The notes under the pieces are model-generated. The model searched no databases and was not told where the DNA came from. It worked only from the letters and a program-made list of their open reading frames with translations. A stretch of DNA of 20,732 nt from Bacteroidota bacterium (GTDB lineage Bacteria > Bacteroidota > Ignavibacteria > SZUA-365): NCBI GenBank assembly GCA_018224415.1, contig JAGTUZ010000041.1, positions 1 through 20,732 of the forward strand. The letters run 5' to 3'. Numbering within the stretch: the stretch's first letter is position 1; each line of letters begins with the position of its first letter. Below, piece after piece: positions 1 to 7,626 of the stretch. A program made the position numbers and the translations under genes.

Positions 1-2262
1 ACGATTGATTGCGGGGTGTATTACTCGGATGACAACAAGGAGCCGAAGCTCGGATACGCGTTTGTCACGAACAGCGGAGATGCTCCGCTTGTCCTCATCG
101 AGGGGCAAGGACTCGGACCGAATTTCCGTTCGGCGCAAGTGCCCTGGATAGGGATCGCTCCTCGATTCCCGGGAGACAGTCTGATCATCCTGCCGGGCGA
201 GACGAAACGCTGGGGCGTCGCATTCAGCGGCAAAGAGGACCGGGCCTATATCGACACGCTCGTGCTTCTGCACAACGCCTGCATGCAGGCGCCACTGGAA
301 ATCCCGGTCGTCGGCCGCACGATCGTTGTACCCGAAATGAGCTGGGACTTCCCAGGAGGAGCCGGCATTCCATCCGAGCTGGATTTCGGCACACTCTCAT
401 GCGGCGGAGAATGGTGCACGGATCTCATTCTGCGCAATCCAGGAGCGAACGCATCCGAGATGACGATGACCATAGCTCCTTCTCCTCCGTTCAGCACCTC
501 CGCGCAGGGGCCGTTCACCCTCCCCGCTGCGGACTCACTGCGTGTGCCGATCTGTTATCGTCCTGCCGCCGCGGGCCAGCACTCGCAGATCGTGGAATTC
601 GAAACGGAGACGACTCCCCCGCGCAGTATCGTTTTCCTCCTTGCCAGCGACGCCTCGACGCACGACACGCTCACCGAGGGCATTCGCTTCTGGGTTCAGA
701 ACCGGTCGATGATGCAAACCTATGTCCGCTTCATTCACGGGGATACACCGGACCGGGATGAAACGGCACTCATCGGTTTCGATGCTTCAGGCGTCGACAC
801 GCTGTTGGCTTTTTCGAAGGACAGCGGACTCGTCAGCTATCCGAATCCCGACTCGACGACAGCCGGGGCAGGGGATCTTGCATTCGCCCTCAATACCGCG
901 ATGGACTATGCCGCCAGACATGCCGAGGGGAAGAAGCTCGTCATTGCCATCGTCAATGACGCCAATCCCATCAACACTGCCGATGCGGCAGCCTTGCAAT
1001 CCCGTGCGGCGCAGGAGAATGTCACCCTTGCCATCGCTGCTGTGGGTGAATACGGTCATGCCACACTTGCTCCAACCGCCGGTAGCGCAGGACGCTTCGA
1101 CAGCTGTTTCACACGGGCGTCGCTCGAACGATTCGTCTACGAAACAACGCGATCGGCCATCGAGACGCGACGCGACAGCGTGCTGCTGACCGGAACCGCA
1201 ACGGAGGCGCGACTGGAGATCGAACCGATGGCGCTGGACTTCGGACGTGTCCGCGTAGGCGGCGATGCCTGCCTGCCGGTGACGCTGCGCAATACGGGCG
1301 GCGCCACGATGCGACTGTCCGACATCATCAATCCCGCCGCACCCTTCCCCACGTCCTTCCCCGATACGCTTGCGGCGGGTGAAAGCGTGGTGGTGGAGCT
1401 CTGCTTCGCCGTATCGTTGCTTGGCCGGAAGGACGCGGCAGCGATGTTTGTTTACGAAGGCTGCACTGACGACACCCTACGTGTGGCCATGACGGCCGTG
1501 GGATACGACAGCGTCAATGTCGGAATCGAAGGCGTGTATCGCGGCATGCCGGGACATGTCGTGCGCATTCCGGTACGGCTCTACGGCAGTGTGCCGGCAT
1601 CGTATGATGCGCGCGGGTACGACCTGACGCTCGCCTATGACAAGACCATGCTGTATCCTCTCGATGAGGAAATCGTCAGCGAGGGCACCGCCACGCAGGG
1701 AATGCGGGTGTCCGGTGCGTGGCCGACGCTGACGCGCGGTTTCGAGGCGACCTCGAACATCGCGACGGCCACCTATCGCGTGATGGGCGGCACGGCGTTG
1801 CACAGTCCGGCCGCGACCGCTGTATTACTCTCCCCGCCATTCCTCGTGCTGCACGGCAGTGCGATGGAAACACCGCTGCGTGTGACCGACTTCAGCTTCC
1901 TCGGCAGAGAGCCGTCCGCAGGCATCGTGGGAGGCGGGACCTTCGTCGCCGACAGTCTCTGTTTCCAGGAGCAGCGGCTGATCGATGCGTCCGCTCGATA
2001 CAACGCGACGCTGCTCGGCGGCTGGCCGAACCCGTTCAATTCCGAGGCCAACATCGCCTTCGCCCTCCGGGAGGCCGCGCCCGTGCGACTGAGCGTGCAC
2101 GACCGGCTGGGACGCGAGGTCGCACTGCTGCATGACGGTATGGGCGACGCGGGCATGCACCGCGTCGTGTTTGATGCGTCGGCACTGCCGACGGGTGTGT
2201 ATTTCTATCGTCTCGAGTCCGGAAACGAACGGCTCTCCGGGTCGTTGCTGCATCTGAAGTGA
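1..2262 (+). CDS. T9SS-secreted multidomain protein, 5' end missing
   Basis: The reading frame is open to the first base of the window, so the gene begins upstream; the GTG at 16 is probably internal. Seen from N to C: an Ig-like choice-of-anchor-D-type module (about nt 1-320), a second one (about 355-640, PSELDFGTLSCGG), a von Willebrand A-like region (about 660-1170), a third Ig-like module (about 1210-1500, LDFGRVRVGG), a cohesin-like segment (about 1510-1900) and a C-terminal type IX sorting domain (about 2000-2259, starting GGWPNPFNSEANIAF and containing PTGVYFYRL). Proteins with this sorting domain cross the outer membrane through the Por/T9SS machinery and are released or anchored at the surface. 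The VWA-like region lacks a normal DxSxS metal site. The next gene follows after 8 bases. The specific function is unknown; adhesion or surface structure is an inference from the modules. Confidence 0.85.
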   Translation, partial: TIDCGVYYSDDNKEPKLGYAFVTNSGDAPLVLIEGQGLGPNFRSAQVPWIGIAPRFPGDSLIILPGETKRWGVAFSGKEDRAYIDTLVLLHNACMQAPLEIPVVGRTIVVPEMSWDFPGGAGIPSELDFGTLSCGGEWCTDLILRNPGANASEMTMTIAPSPPFSTSAQGPFTLPAADSLRVPICYRPAAAGQHSQIVEFETETTPPRSIVFLLASDASTHDTLTEGIRFWVQNRSMMQTYVRFIHGDTPDRDETALIGFDASGVDTLLAFSKDSGLVSYPNPDSTTAGAGDLAFALNTAMDYAARHAEGKKLVIAIVNDANPINTADAAALQSRAAQENVTLAIAAVGEYGHATLAPTAGSAGRFDSCFTRASLERFVYETTRSAIETRRDSVLLTGTATEARLEIEPMALDFGRVRVGGDACLPVTLRNTGGATMRLSDIINPAAPFPTSFPDTLAAGESVVVELCFAVSLLGRKDAAAMFVYEGCTDDTLRVAMTAVGYDSVNVGIEGVYRGMPGHVVRIPVRLYGSVPASYDARGYDLTLAYDKTMLYPLDEEIVSEGTATQGMRVSGAWPTLTRGFEATSNIATATYRVMGGTALHSPAATAVLLSPPFLVLHGSAMETPLRVTDFSFLGREPSAGIVGGGTFVADSLCFQEQRLIDASARYNATLLGGWPNPFNSEANIAFALREAAPVRLSVHDRLGREVALLHDGMGDAGMHRVVFDASALPTGVYFYRLESGNERLSGSLLHLK

Positions 2263-2270
2263 GGTCATCA

Positions 2271-3005
2271 ATGAGAATACACCGGAATCTCTCGCTCCTT
2301 CTGCTCCTGCTGGCCGTTCCCCTGCGGGCGCAGGACAACGGAAACACGGATATTCTGATCGGGATATCTCCTGGCATGGCCATGCGCTGGCAGCAGGGCA
2401 CGATGCACACCACGGATGGCTTCTACGACTGCTGCGCCTTCACCGGCGGCAGCGGCATCGGTATCGCCGGCGAAGCGCGCGTCCTGTTTCGACTCGGTGG
2501 TCCTGTGTCCCTGCGCGTGGGCGCCGGCTGGGAACGCGTCTCGAGTGACTATCAAAGCGAACGGAAGAGCTATCCCATCCTCGGCCAGGGCAATACCGTG
2601 GAGTACGTCGACCTGAAAAACGACCTCGGAGTGACCATGTCCGCGGCGCAGTTCAACGCCGGAATACAATATCTCGTCCTCGAGCCTGGATTGTATTTCA
2701 CGGCGGGCGTCGGCGTGACCGTTCCGCTCTCGCCGACGTGGAAGCAGACGGAGGAGATCACCGGTCCCCCGGGCGTACGTTATGCGGACGGCAGTTTTCG
2801 CAAGACACTGTTCGACGTCGACATCCCCGGCACGCGGCCTTTTCCCACCCTGCGTTTCGGTGGCGGCGCGATGATCCCGATCGCCGGCGATCTCCGCCTC
2901 GCCCCGGAATTGCTTTTCTCCTTGCCTCTCATGGAGACGCAGCCCGACTTCCGCTGGTCGATGTCGGGGCTGGATCTCTCGGTTGCGTTGATGGTGGGAT
3001 TGTAG
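2271..3005 (+). CDS. Predicted outer-membrane beta-barrel protein
   Basis: This 244-residue protein starts at ATG 2271, with GAGG six bases upstream. A GTG at 2259 is in frame but overlaps the previous stop and would put four residues before the signal peptide. The N-terminus (MRIHRN, a run of leucines, then AVPLRAQ) is a classical Sec signal peptide with cleavage expected after RAQ. The rest is rich in glycine, aromatic and alternating hydrophobic residues (SLRVGAGWERV, LYFTAGVGVTVPL, TLRFGGGAMIPI, LDLSVALMVGL), as expected for outer-membrane strands of the OmpW/PorT-like size class. It sits just after a T9SS client and may be cotranscribed with it. No family-specific motif was recognised, so the role is unknown; a small periplasmic beta protein is possible. 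Confidence 0.8.
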   Translation: MRIHRNLSLLLLLLAVPLRAQDNGNTDILIGISPGMAMRWQQGTMHTTDGFYDCCAFTGGSGIGIAGEARVLFRLGGPVSLRVGAGWERVSSDYQSERKSYPILGQGNTVEYVDLKNDLGVTMSAAQFNAGIQYLVLEPGLYFTAGVGVTVPLSPTWKQTEEITGPPGVRYADGSFRKTLFDVDIPGTRPFPTLRFGGGAMIPIAGDLRLAPELLFSLPLMETQPDFRWSMSGLDLSVALMVGL

Positions 3006-3030
3006 GAAGAAGGCAGCTTGCCACGGCGAA

Positions 3031-3047
3031 GTCCGCCGGAGGCGGAC
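3031..3047. repeat. Small perfect palindrome, 7-bp arms and 3-bp loop
   Basis: GTCCGCC, then GGA, then GGCGGAC form a perfect hairpin 26 bases after the stop codon at 3005. The octamer GAAGGCAG lies on both sides (about 3007-3014 and 3048-3055). There is no T-tract, so a simple intrinsic terminator is not well supported; a short extragenic palindromic repeat is an alternative. Confidence 0.5.
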
Positions 3048-3064
3048 GAAGGCAGAAAGCGGAA

Positions 3065-3136
3065 GGGAGCCCCGCGCACCAGCGCGGGCAGTCAATCCCT
3101 CGTTATCCACCTCCCGCGCTGGGGCGCGGGGGTCCC
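3065..3136. repeat. Long inverted repeat between convergent genes
   Basis: Two 24-base arms (3065-3088 and 3113-3136) are reverse complements with two mismatches and are separated by a 24-base loop. The arms are very GC-rich. The element lies between the end of the beta-barrel gene (3005) and the end of lysA (3144, opposite strand), so it could stop or stabilise both transcripts. The lack of a U-tract and the size of the loop also fit a mobile palindromic repeat (REP/MITE-like). Confidence 0.6.
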
Positions 3137-3143
3137 TTCACGA

Positions 3144-4415
3144 TTACAGACTGAGCGGGAATTCACCCCGAATCATATCCTCAAGCGACTGTCGTTCGCG
3201 GGCGAGATGCCATTCGCCTTTGTACACCACCGCCTCGGCGGCGAGGGGACGGGAGTTGTACGTCGAGGCCATGCTCGCGCCGTAGGCGCCTGCGGAGAGG
3301 AGGGCGACGAGATCCCCGCGCTCCTGTGACGGAAGCGCGTAATTTACCGCGAAGGTGTCGCTACTTTCGCAGACGGGTCCGACAATGTCATAGAGCTGCA
3401 CGTCGGCCTCGCTCTCGCGCACGGGGACGATGCTGTGGCTGGCCTGGTAGAGCGCCGGGCGCAGGAGATCGTTCATTCCAGCGTCCAGAATAAGGAAGGT
3501 GCGGTCCTCGCTCGGTTTGACGTGTTCGACCGCAGTGACCAGCACGCCGGCGTTGGCGACGAGCGAACGGCCGGGTTCGGTGATGAGCGTCCACGGATCG
3601 TCGCGGTCGCCGAGCACGTCGGCCATGACGGCCGCGACTTTTATCGGATCGAGTTCTCCGTGACAGACATCGTAACGCACGCCGAAGCCGCCGCCGATGT
3701 CGATGATGTCCGGCGCGCGGTCGAGCAGCGGAGTGATGTCGTCGAGCACCTTGAGCATCACGTGCAGTCCGTGCGCATAGGGGAGGGGGGAGAGAATCTG
3801 CGAACCGAGATGCATGGAAAGTCCGGCAATGCGCAGTCCCGGCAGCCACGCGGCCTGCGCGGCCAGCGAGCGGATGTCTCCCGGAGAGAGACCGAACTTG
3901 TGTGCCGCCTCGCCAGTGGAGATGTAGGGATGGGTGTCGGTTTCCACATCGGGATTGAGTCGCAGCAGCACGTCGGCCACCGCGCCGCGTTCCTCGGCCA
4001 CGTCGGACACCAGGCGGCATTCGCTGGCGGATTCCACATTGAGCAGGGCGACGCCGGCATCGAGCGCGGCGGCGATGTCCGCGCGCGACTTGCCCACGCC
4101 GGTCATCGTGATGCGCCGCGGATCCGCACCGGCTTTCATGGCGCGGAAAAGCTCTCCGCGGGAATTCACATCGAAGCCGCAGCCCGCGGCGGCGAGCACC
4201 TGCAGCAGTGGAAGGGCGGTGTTGGCTTTCACCGCGAAGCAGGTGCGGTGGGAGAAGCTCGCGAATGCCGCGCGATGCTGTTCGTATCGATCGAGCACGG
4301 CGTCGAGATTGTAGAGGTACAGCGGCGTGCCGGTCTCGCGCACGATGTCGGTGACGCGTACGTCGCCGCAATGCAGTTCACGATCGATATAGGTGAAGCC
4401 GTCGGCTACGGTCAT
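3144..4415 (-). CDS. lysA: Diaminopimelate decarboxylase
   Basis: LysA decarboxylates meso-diaminopimelate to L-lysine, using PLP, in the cytoplasm. The start chosen is ATG at 4415, with a purine-rich GGAAAGGG just upstream, giving 423 residues, normal for the family; an upstream in-frame ATG at 4517 would add 34 low-quality residues. Visible family motifs are the PLP-lysine segment CFAVKAN (Lys63), SMHLGSQ, the phosphate-binding GGGFGVRY, EPGRSLVANAG, DAGMNDLLRPALY, GPVCESSDTFA with the catalytic cysteine, and AYGASMASTYNSRP with the late tyrosine. It is a fold III (alanine-racemase-like TIM barrel) enzyme. The gene lies 129 bases downstream of lysC on the same strand, so both pathway ends are probably coexpressed. 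Related arginine or ornithine decarboxylases are less likely because of the DAGMNDLLRP and CESSD motifs. Confidence 0.95.
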   Translation of the reverse strand: MTVADGFTYIDRELHCGDVRVTDIVRETGTPLYLYNLDAVLDRYEQHRAAFASFSHRTCFAVKANTALPLLQVLAAAGCGFDVNSRGELFRAMKAGADPRRITMTGVGKSRADIAAALDAGVALLNVESASECRLVSDVAEERGAVADVLLRLNPDVETDTHPYISTGEAAHKFGLSPGDIRSLAAQAAWLPGLRIAGLSMHLGSQILSPLPYAHGLHVMLKVLDDITPLLDRAPDIIDIGGGFGVRYDVCHGELDPIKVAAVMADVLGDRDDPWTLITEPGRSLVANAGVLVTAVEHVKPSEDRTFLILDAGMNDLLRPALYQASHSIVPVRESEADVQLYDIVGPVCESSDTFAVNYALPSQERGDLVALLSAGAYGASMASTYNSRPLAAEAVVYKGEWHLARERQSLEDMIRGEFPLSL

Positions 4416-4544
4416 GCTGCCCTTTCCGGTCGGATGGTTGAGCGGATATCGCGGATGTGGAGTCCAAGATACGGATGCGTGGCGCGAATCGAAAGCCAGC
4501 GGCGCGACGGACGACAACGGGGCACACTGCAGGGGGTGACGTGC

Positions 4545-5927
4545 TTACTCAAACACGCCGGGTTCGGAGATATTGGAAAAGAATTCGTCGTGCAGTTCCA
4601 GAACGGCCTCGGGTACGCGGTCTTCGTCGATAACGAAAGTGAGATTGATCTCCGATGCACCGTGGCTGATCATGTCCACCGGCACGTCACGCAGGCGGCT
4701 GAACACCCGCGCCGCGATACCCCGTTCCGCGCGGAGGCGTTCGCCCACGATGCAGATGATGGCCTTGTTGCGCTGCACGGTGATCTCACCATACTCTCGC
4801 AGTTTCCCGACGAGACGGTCGAGGTCAGGTGAATGTTCGATCGAAAGGGAGATGCTGACTTCCGAAGTCGTGACCAGGTCCACCGCCGTCTGATGCTCGT
4901 TGAAGATGTCAAAGATCTTCTTCATGAAGCCGTAGCTGCCGAGCATGCGCGTCGACGAGATGTTGAGGATGCTGATGCCGCGTTTGTACGAGATCGACTT
5001 GACCGCGATGGCGGCCTGGGCGATCTGCGCCTTGATCAGTGTGCCGGAAATCTGCGGCCGCCGCGAATTCAGGATATGCACGGGGATGTCTTTCTCGATC
5101 GCGGGAAGCACGGTGCTGGGGTGCAGCACCTTGGCGCCGAAGAATGCGAGCTCGGAGGCCTCGCGGAAGGACATCTCCCTGATGCGCAGGGCGGTGGGGA
5201 CGATGTTCGGGTCTGCCGTGAGCATGCCGTCGACGTCGGTCCAGATCTCGATGTCCTCCGCGTTCATTACCGTGCCGATGATGGCCGCCGAGTAGTCCGA
5301 TCCCCCGCGTCCGAGTGTCGTGGTCACTCCCTGTTCGTTGGCCCCGATGAAACCCTGCATTACGGGCACGATGCCCTTGTCCAGCCGTGGACGCAACTGC
5401 GCCTCGCAGGCCTCCTGCGTGGCAGGAAAGATCGGCTCGGCCTTGCCAAAGGCGCTGCCGGTCACGATGCACTTGCGGGAGTCCATCAGTTCGGCGCGCA
5501 GCTTGTGCTCGCGCAGGGCCTCGGTGAGGATCACAGTCAACATGCGTTCGCCGTAGGACATGACGAAATCGAGCACGCGCGGCGAGAGATCGCCGGTGAT
5601 GGAGATGCCGTACAGCAGGCTGCGAAGCTCCTCATCGAAAATCTTGAATTGCCGGATGAGCTGGTCCTGTTCGCTCAGCCCGCGGATCAGCTCGGCGATC
5701 ATGCGGTAATGGCGATCGATGATCTTTTCGCGCAGCACGGCCTCGGCCTCGATGCGCTTGCCCTCCGCAGCCAGCTCGGCGCAGCGGATCAGGGCGTTGG
5801 TGACGCCCGACGCTGCGGACAGCACAACAACGGGCTGTCGCTTGATGCGGGACTTGACGATGCCGCAGACATTGGCCATGGCGGCGGCGTCTTCCACCGA
5901 CGTTCCGCCGAATTTCATCACGATCAT
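4545..5927 (-). CDS. lysC: Aspartate kinase, monofunctional, with two ACT domains
   Basis: The enzyme phosphorylates aspartate, the first step to lysine, threonine, methionine and diaminopimelate. It has 460 residues, the usual length for the E. coli LysC-like class. The kinase domain (about 1-300) shows KFGGTSV at 5-11, LSAASGVTNAL at 36-46, GRGGSDYSAAIIG at 206-218 and WTDVDGMLTADP at 229-240. Two ACT regulatory domains follow (about 317-380 and 388-455), with VDLVTTSEVSIS at 349-360, typical of lysine-sensitive enzymes. No homoserine dehydrogenase domain is attached. The start MIVMKFGG is supported by homology; Met4 is an alternative and no strong ribosome site is visible. Lysine feedback is inferred from the ACT type. 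It leads a two-gene lysC-lysA unit. Confidence 0.95.
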   Translation of the reverse strand: MIVMKFGGTSVEDAAAMANVCGIVKSRIKRQPVVVLSAASGVTNALIRCAELAAEGKRIEAEAVLREKIIDRHYRMIAELIRGLSEQDQLIRQFKIFDEELRSLLYGISITGDLSPRVLDFVMSYGERMLTVILTEALREHKLRAELMDSRKCIVTGSAFGKAEPIFPATQEACEAQLRPRLDKGIVPVMQGFIGANEQGVTTTLGRGGSDYSAAIIGTVMNAEDIEIWTDVDGMLTADPNIVPTALRIREMSFREASELAFFGAKVLHPSTVLPAIEKDIPVHILNSRRPQISGTLIKAQIAQAAIAVKSISYKRGISILNISSTRMLGSYGFMKKIFDIFNEHQTAVDLVTTSEVSISLSIEHSPDLDRLVGKLREYGEITVQRNKAIICIVGERLRAERGIAARVFSRLRDVPVDMISHGASEINLTFVIDEDRVPEAVLELHDEFFSNISEPGVFE

Positions 5928-5971
5928 AGTGGTAGGGGGTTCGTTTTTTCAATATGCATTGCGCTGAATAA

Positions 5972-5979
5972 CAAAAGTA
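5972..5979 (-). promoter_or_regulatory. Candidate Bacteroidota-type -7 promoter element for lysC
   Basis: Read on the minus strand this is TACTTTTG, an exact match to the Bacteroidota -7 consensus TAnnTTTG. It would place the transcript start near 5965, giving a leader of about 38 bases before the lysC ATG. No clear -33 TTTG partner is visible, so support is partial. The leader is too short for a lysine riboswitch. Confidence 0.35.
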
Positions 5980-6045
5980 CGAAAAAAGTCGAAGGTTTGG
6001 GAAAAAGAGAGGGGAAAGGGGAAAGGAGCGGCCGGAGGATGATGC

Positions 6046-6058
6046 TTGACAGTGTCAA
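6046..6058. promoter_or_regulatory. Possible operator palindrome between lysC and rnfC
   Basis: TTGACAGTGTCAA is a perfect 6-bp inverted repeat around one G, in the 276-base divergent region 5928-6203. Dyads of this form often bind dimeric repressors. No regulator gene is present nearby and the binding protein is unknown. The rest of the divergent region holds a purine-rich stretch (about 5993-6030) and a weak TTGATA at 6080 that could be part of the rnf promoter; no RNA gene or small gene was recognised. Confidence 0.3.
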
Positions 6059-6203
6059 CGGAAATCGGACAAGCTGGTTTTGATAAGATTCGGGAAATGG
6101 TGATTTTAGTAACGATTGCTTTCACGCGAGGGCATCCCGTTTCTCGAAAGGACACATCGCACAACCTTCCTGCAAAGACGTTCATAACACACAACACCGA
6201 AGT

Positions 6204-7538
6204 ATGATATTCAAGACATTCCCGGGCGGAGTGCATCCTCCCGAAGAAAAGGAACTCAGCGAGCACTGCGCATTCGAGCGCATGCCTGCGCCGTCGATCG
6301 TGATTCTTCCGCTGTCGCAGCATCTCGGCAAGCAGGCCCGCCCGCTGGTCGAAAAGCGCGCCGTGGTGGCCGAAGGGCAAGTGGTCGCCGAAGCCGATGG
6401 TTTCATTTCCGCGCCGGTGCACAGTCCGATCACAGGCACGGTGAAAAGCATCGGCCGCGAGAGCCACAGCAGCGGCTATGCACGCGAGGCGCTGGTGATC
6501 GTTCCCACCGAAGCGAAAGAGGGCGAAACCCTGCCCGAGCCACAACGCCTTCCGGCGCTGGATCCTGCCATCATTTCGGTCGCGGACATCCGCGCACGGG
6601 TGAAGGAAGCCGGTATCGTCGGCCAGGGCGGCGCGGCCTTTCCGACCTTCGTCAAGCTGACGCCGCCAGAGGGCAAGCAGATCGATACGGTCATCCTCAA
6701 TGGCTGCGAATGCGAGCCCTACCTCACTCGCGACGATCGTTTCATGATCGAGCGTCCCGACGCCATCATCTCCGGTCTGCAGTTGATCATGCGCGCGCTC
6801 GGTGTGTCGAAAGGCGTGGTCGGCATCGAAAGCAACAAACCACAGGCCATCGCCTCCATGGAAAGCGCCGTCGCCGGTCAGCCTGATCTTTCGGTCTGCG
6901 CGCTGCAGACCAAGTATCCGCAGGGTGCGGAAAAGATGCTGATCAAGGCGGTTAATGGCCGCGAAGTGCCGCCGGGCAAACTCCCGCTCGACGTCGGTGT
7001 GGTCATCCAGAACATCGGCACGGCCATCGCCATTCACGACGCCATCGCACACGGTGAACCGTCGATTACCGCGGCGCTCACTGTGACCGGACGCGGCATC
7101 CGCAATCCAAAAAATCTGATTGTCCCCGTGGGTACACCGCTGTCGGAAGTCATCGCCTACTGCGGCGGACTGACCGAGGACGCCGCGAAGGTGGTTGTCG
7201 GTGGTCCGATGATGGGCGTCGCCCAGCACGACCTCGATGCGCCGGTGATGAAAGCCACCTCGGGGATCGTCATTCTGACACAGGACGAAGTGCGCCGGCA
7301 GGAAGAAACCGCGTGCCTGCGCTGCGGAAAGTGCATCGATGCCTGTCCGCTGCACCTCCTTCCGACCCGTCTGGCTCGCCTGGCCCAGTTGGGCATGATC
7401 GAGGAAGCCGAGCGGCTGAACATCACCACCTGCATGGAATGCGGAAGCTGCGCCTTCATCTGTCCGGCGAACATTCCGCTGGTGCAGTGGCTGCGCCTCG
7501 GCAAGCAGCGTGTCGTGCACATGCAGCGCAACCGATGA
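6204..7538 (+). CDS. rnfC: Rnf complex subunit C (NADH/FMN and 4Fe-4S subunit)
   Basis: RnfC is the cytoplasmic-face subunit of the Rnf complex that exchanges electrons with NAD(H) and passes them between its iron-sulfur clusters and the membrane subunits. The 444 residues show the N-terminal barrel-sandwich region (TFPGGVHPPE, ending near PVHSPITGTVKSI), a nucleotide/FMN region with GQGGAAFPTFVKLTPP and LNGCECEPYLTRDDRFM, an SLBB-type segment, and a C-terminal double ferredoxin motif: Cys371, 374, 377, 381 and Cys410, 413, 416, 420. It ends soon after, without the long Ala/Lys-rich tail of enterobacterial RsxC. It is the first gene of the rnf run, after a divergent 276-base region, so the operon promoter should lie there. 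The ATG lacks an obvious ribosome site; the start is set by homology. Confidence 0.95.
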   Translation: MIFKTFPGGVHPPEEKELSEHCAFERMPAPSIVILPLSQHLGKQARPLVEKRAVVAEGQVVAEADGFISAPVHSPITGTVKSIGRESHSSGYAREALVIVPTEAKEGETLPEPQRLPALDPAIISVADIRARVKEAGIVGQGGAAFPTFVKLTPPEGKQIDTVILNGCECEPYLTRDDRFMIERPDAIISGLQLIMRALGVSKGVVGIESNKPQAIASMESAVAGQPDLSVCALQTKYPQGAEKMLIKAVNGREVPPGKLPLDVGVVIQNIGTAIAIHDAIAHGEPSITAALTVTGRGIRNPKNLIVPVGTPLSEVIAYCGGLTEDAAKVVVGGPMMGVAQHDLDAPVMKATSGIVILTQDEVRRQEETACLRCGKCIDACPLHLLPTRLARLAQLGMIEEAERLNITTCMECGSCAFICPANIPLVQWLRLGKQRVVHMQRNR

Positions 7539-7626
7539 GCGGAACACCATGGCAATCACACGTACAATGCATCGTGCTGCCCCATCCAGACACAAACTTT
7601 TTTTTCCACGATAACGAACAGTATTC

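Noticed and set aside
4416..4517. 34-residue N-terminal extension of lysA
   Set aside because: The extension resembles no LysA N-terminus; ATG 4415 has a better ribosome site and gives the family length.
5928..5965. Lysine riboswitch in the lysC leader
   Set aside because: The predicted leader is under 40 bases and shows no structured aptamer.
6046..6051. TTGACA as a sigma-70 -35 box for rnfC
   Set aside because: No acceptable -10 hexamer lies 16-18 bases downstream; the motif is better explained as half of a dyad.
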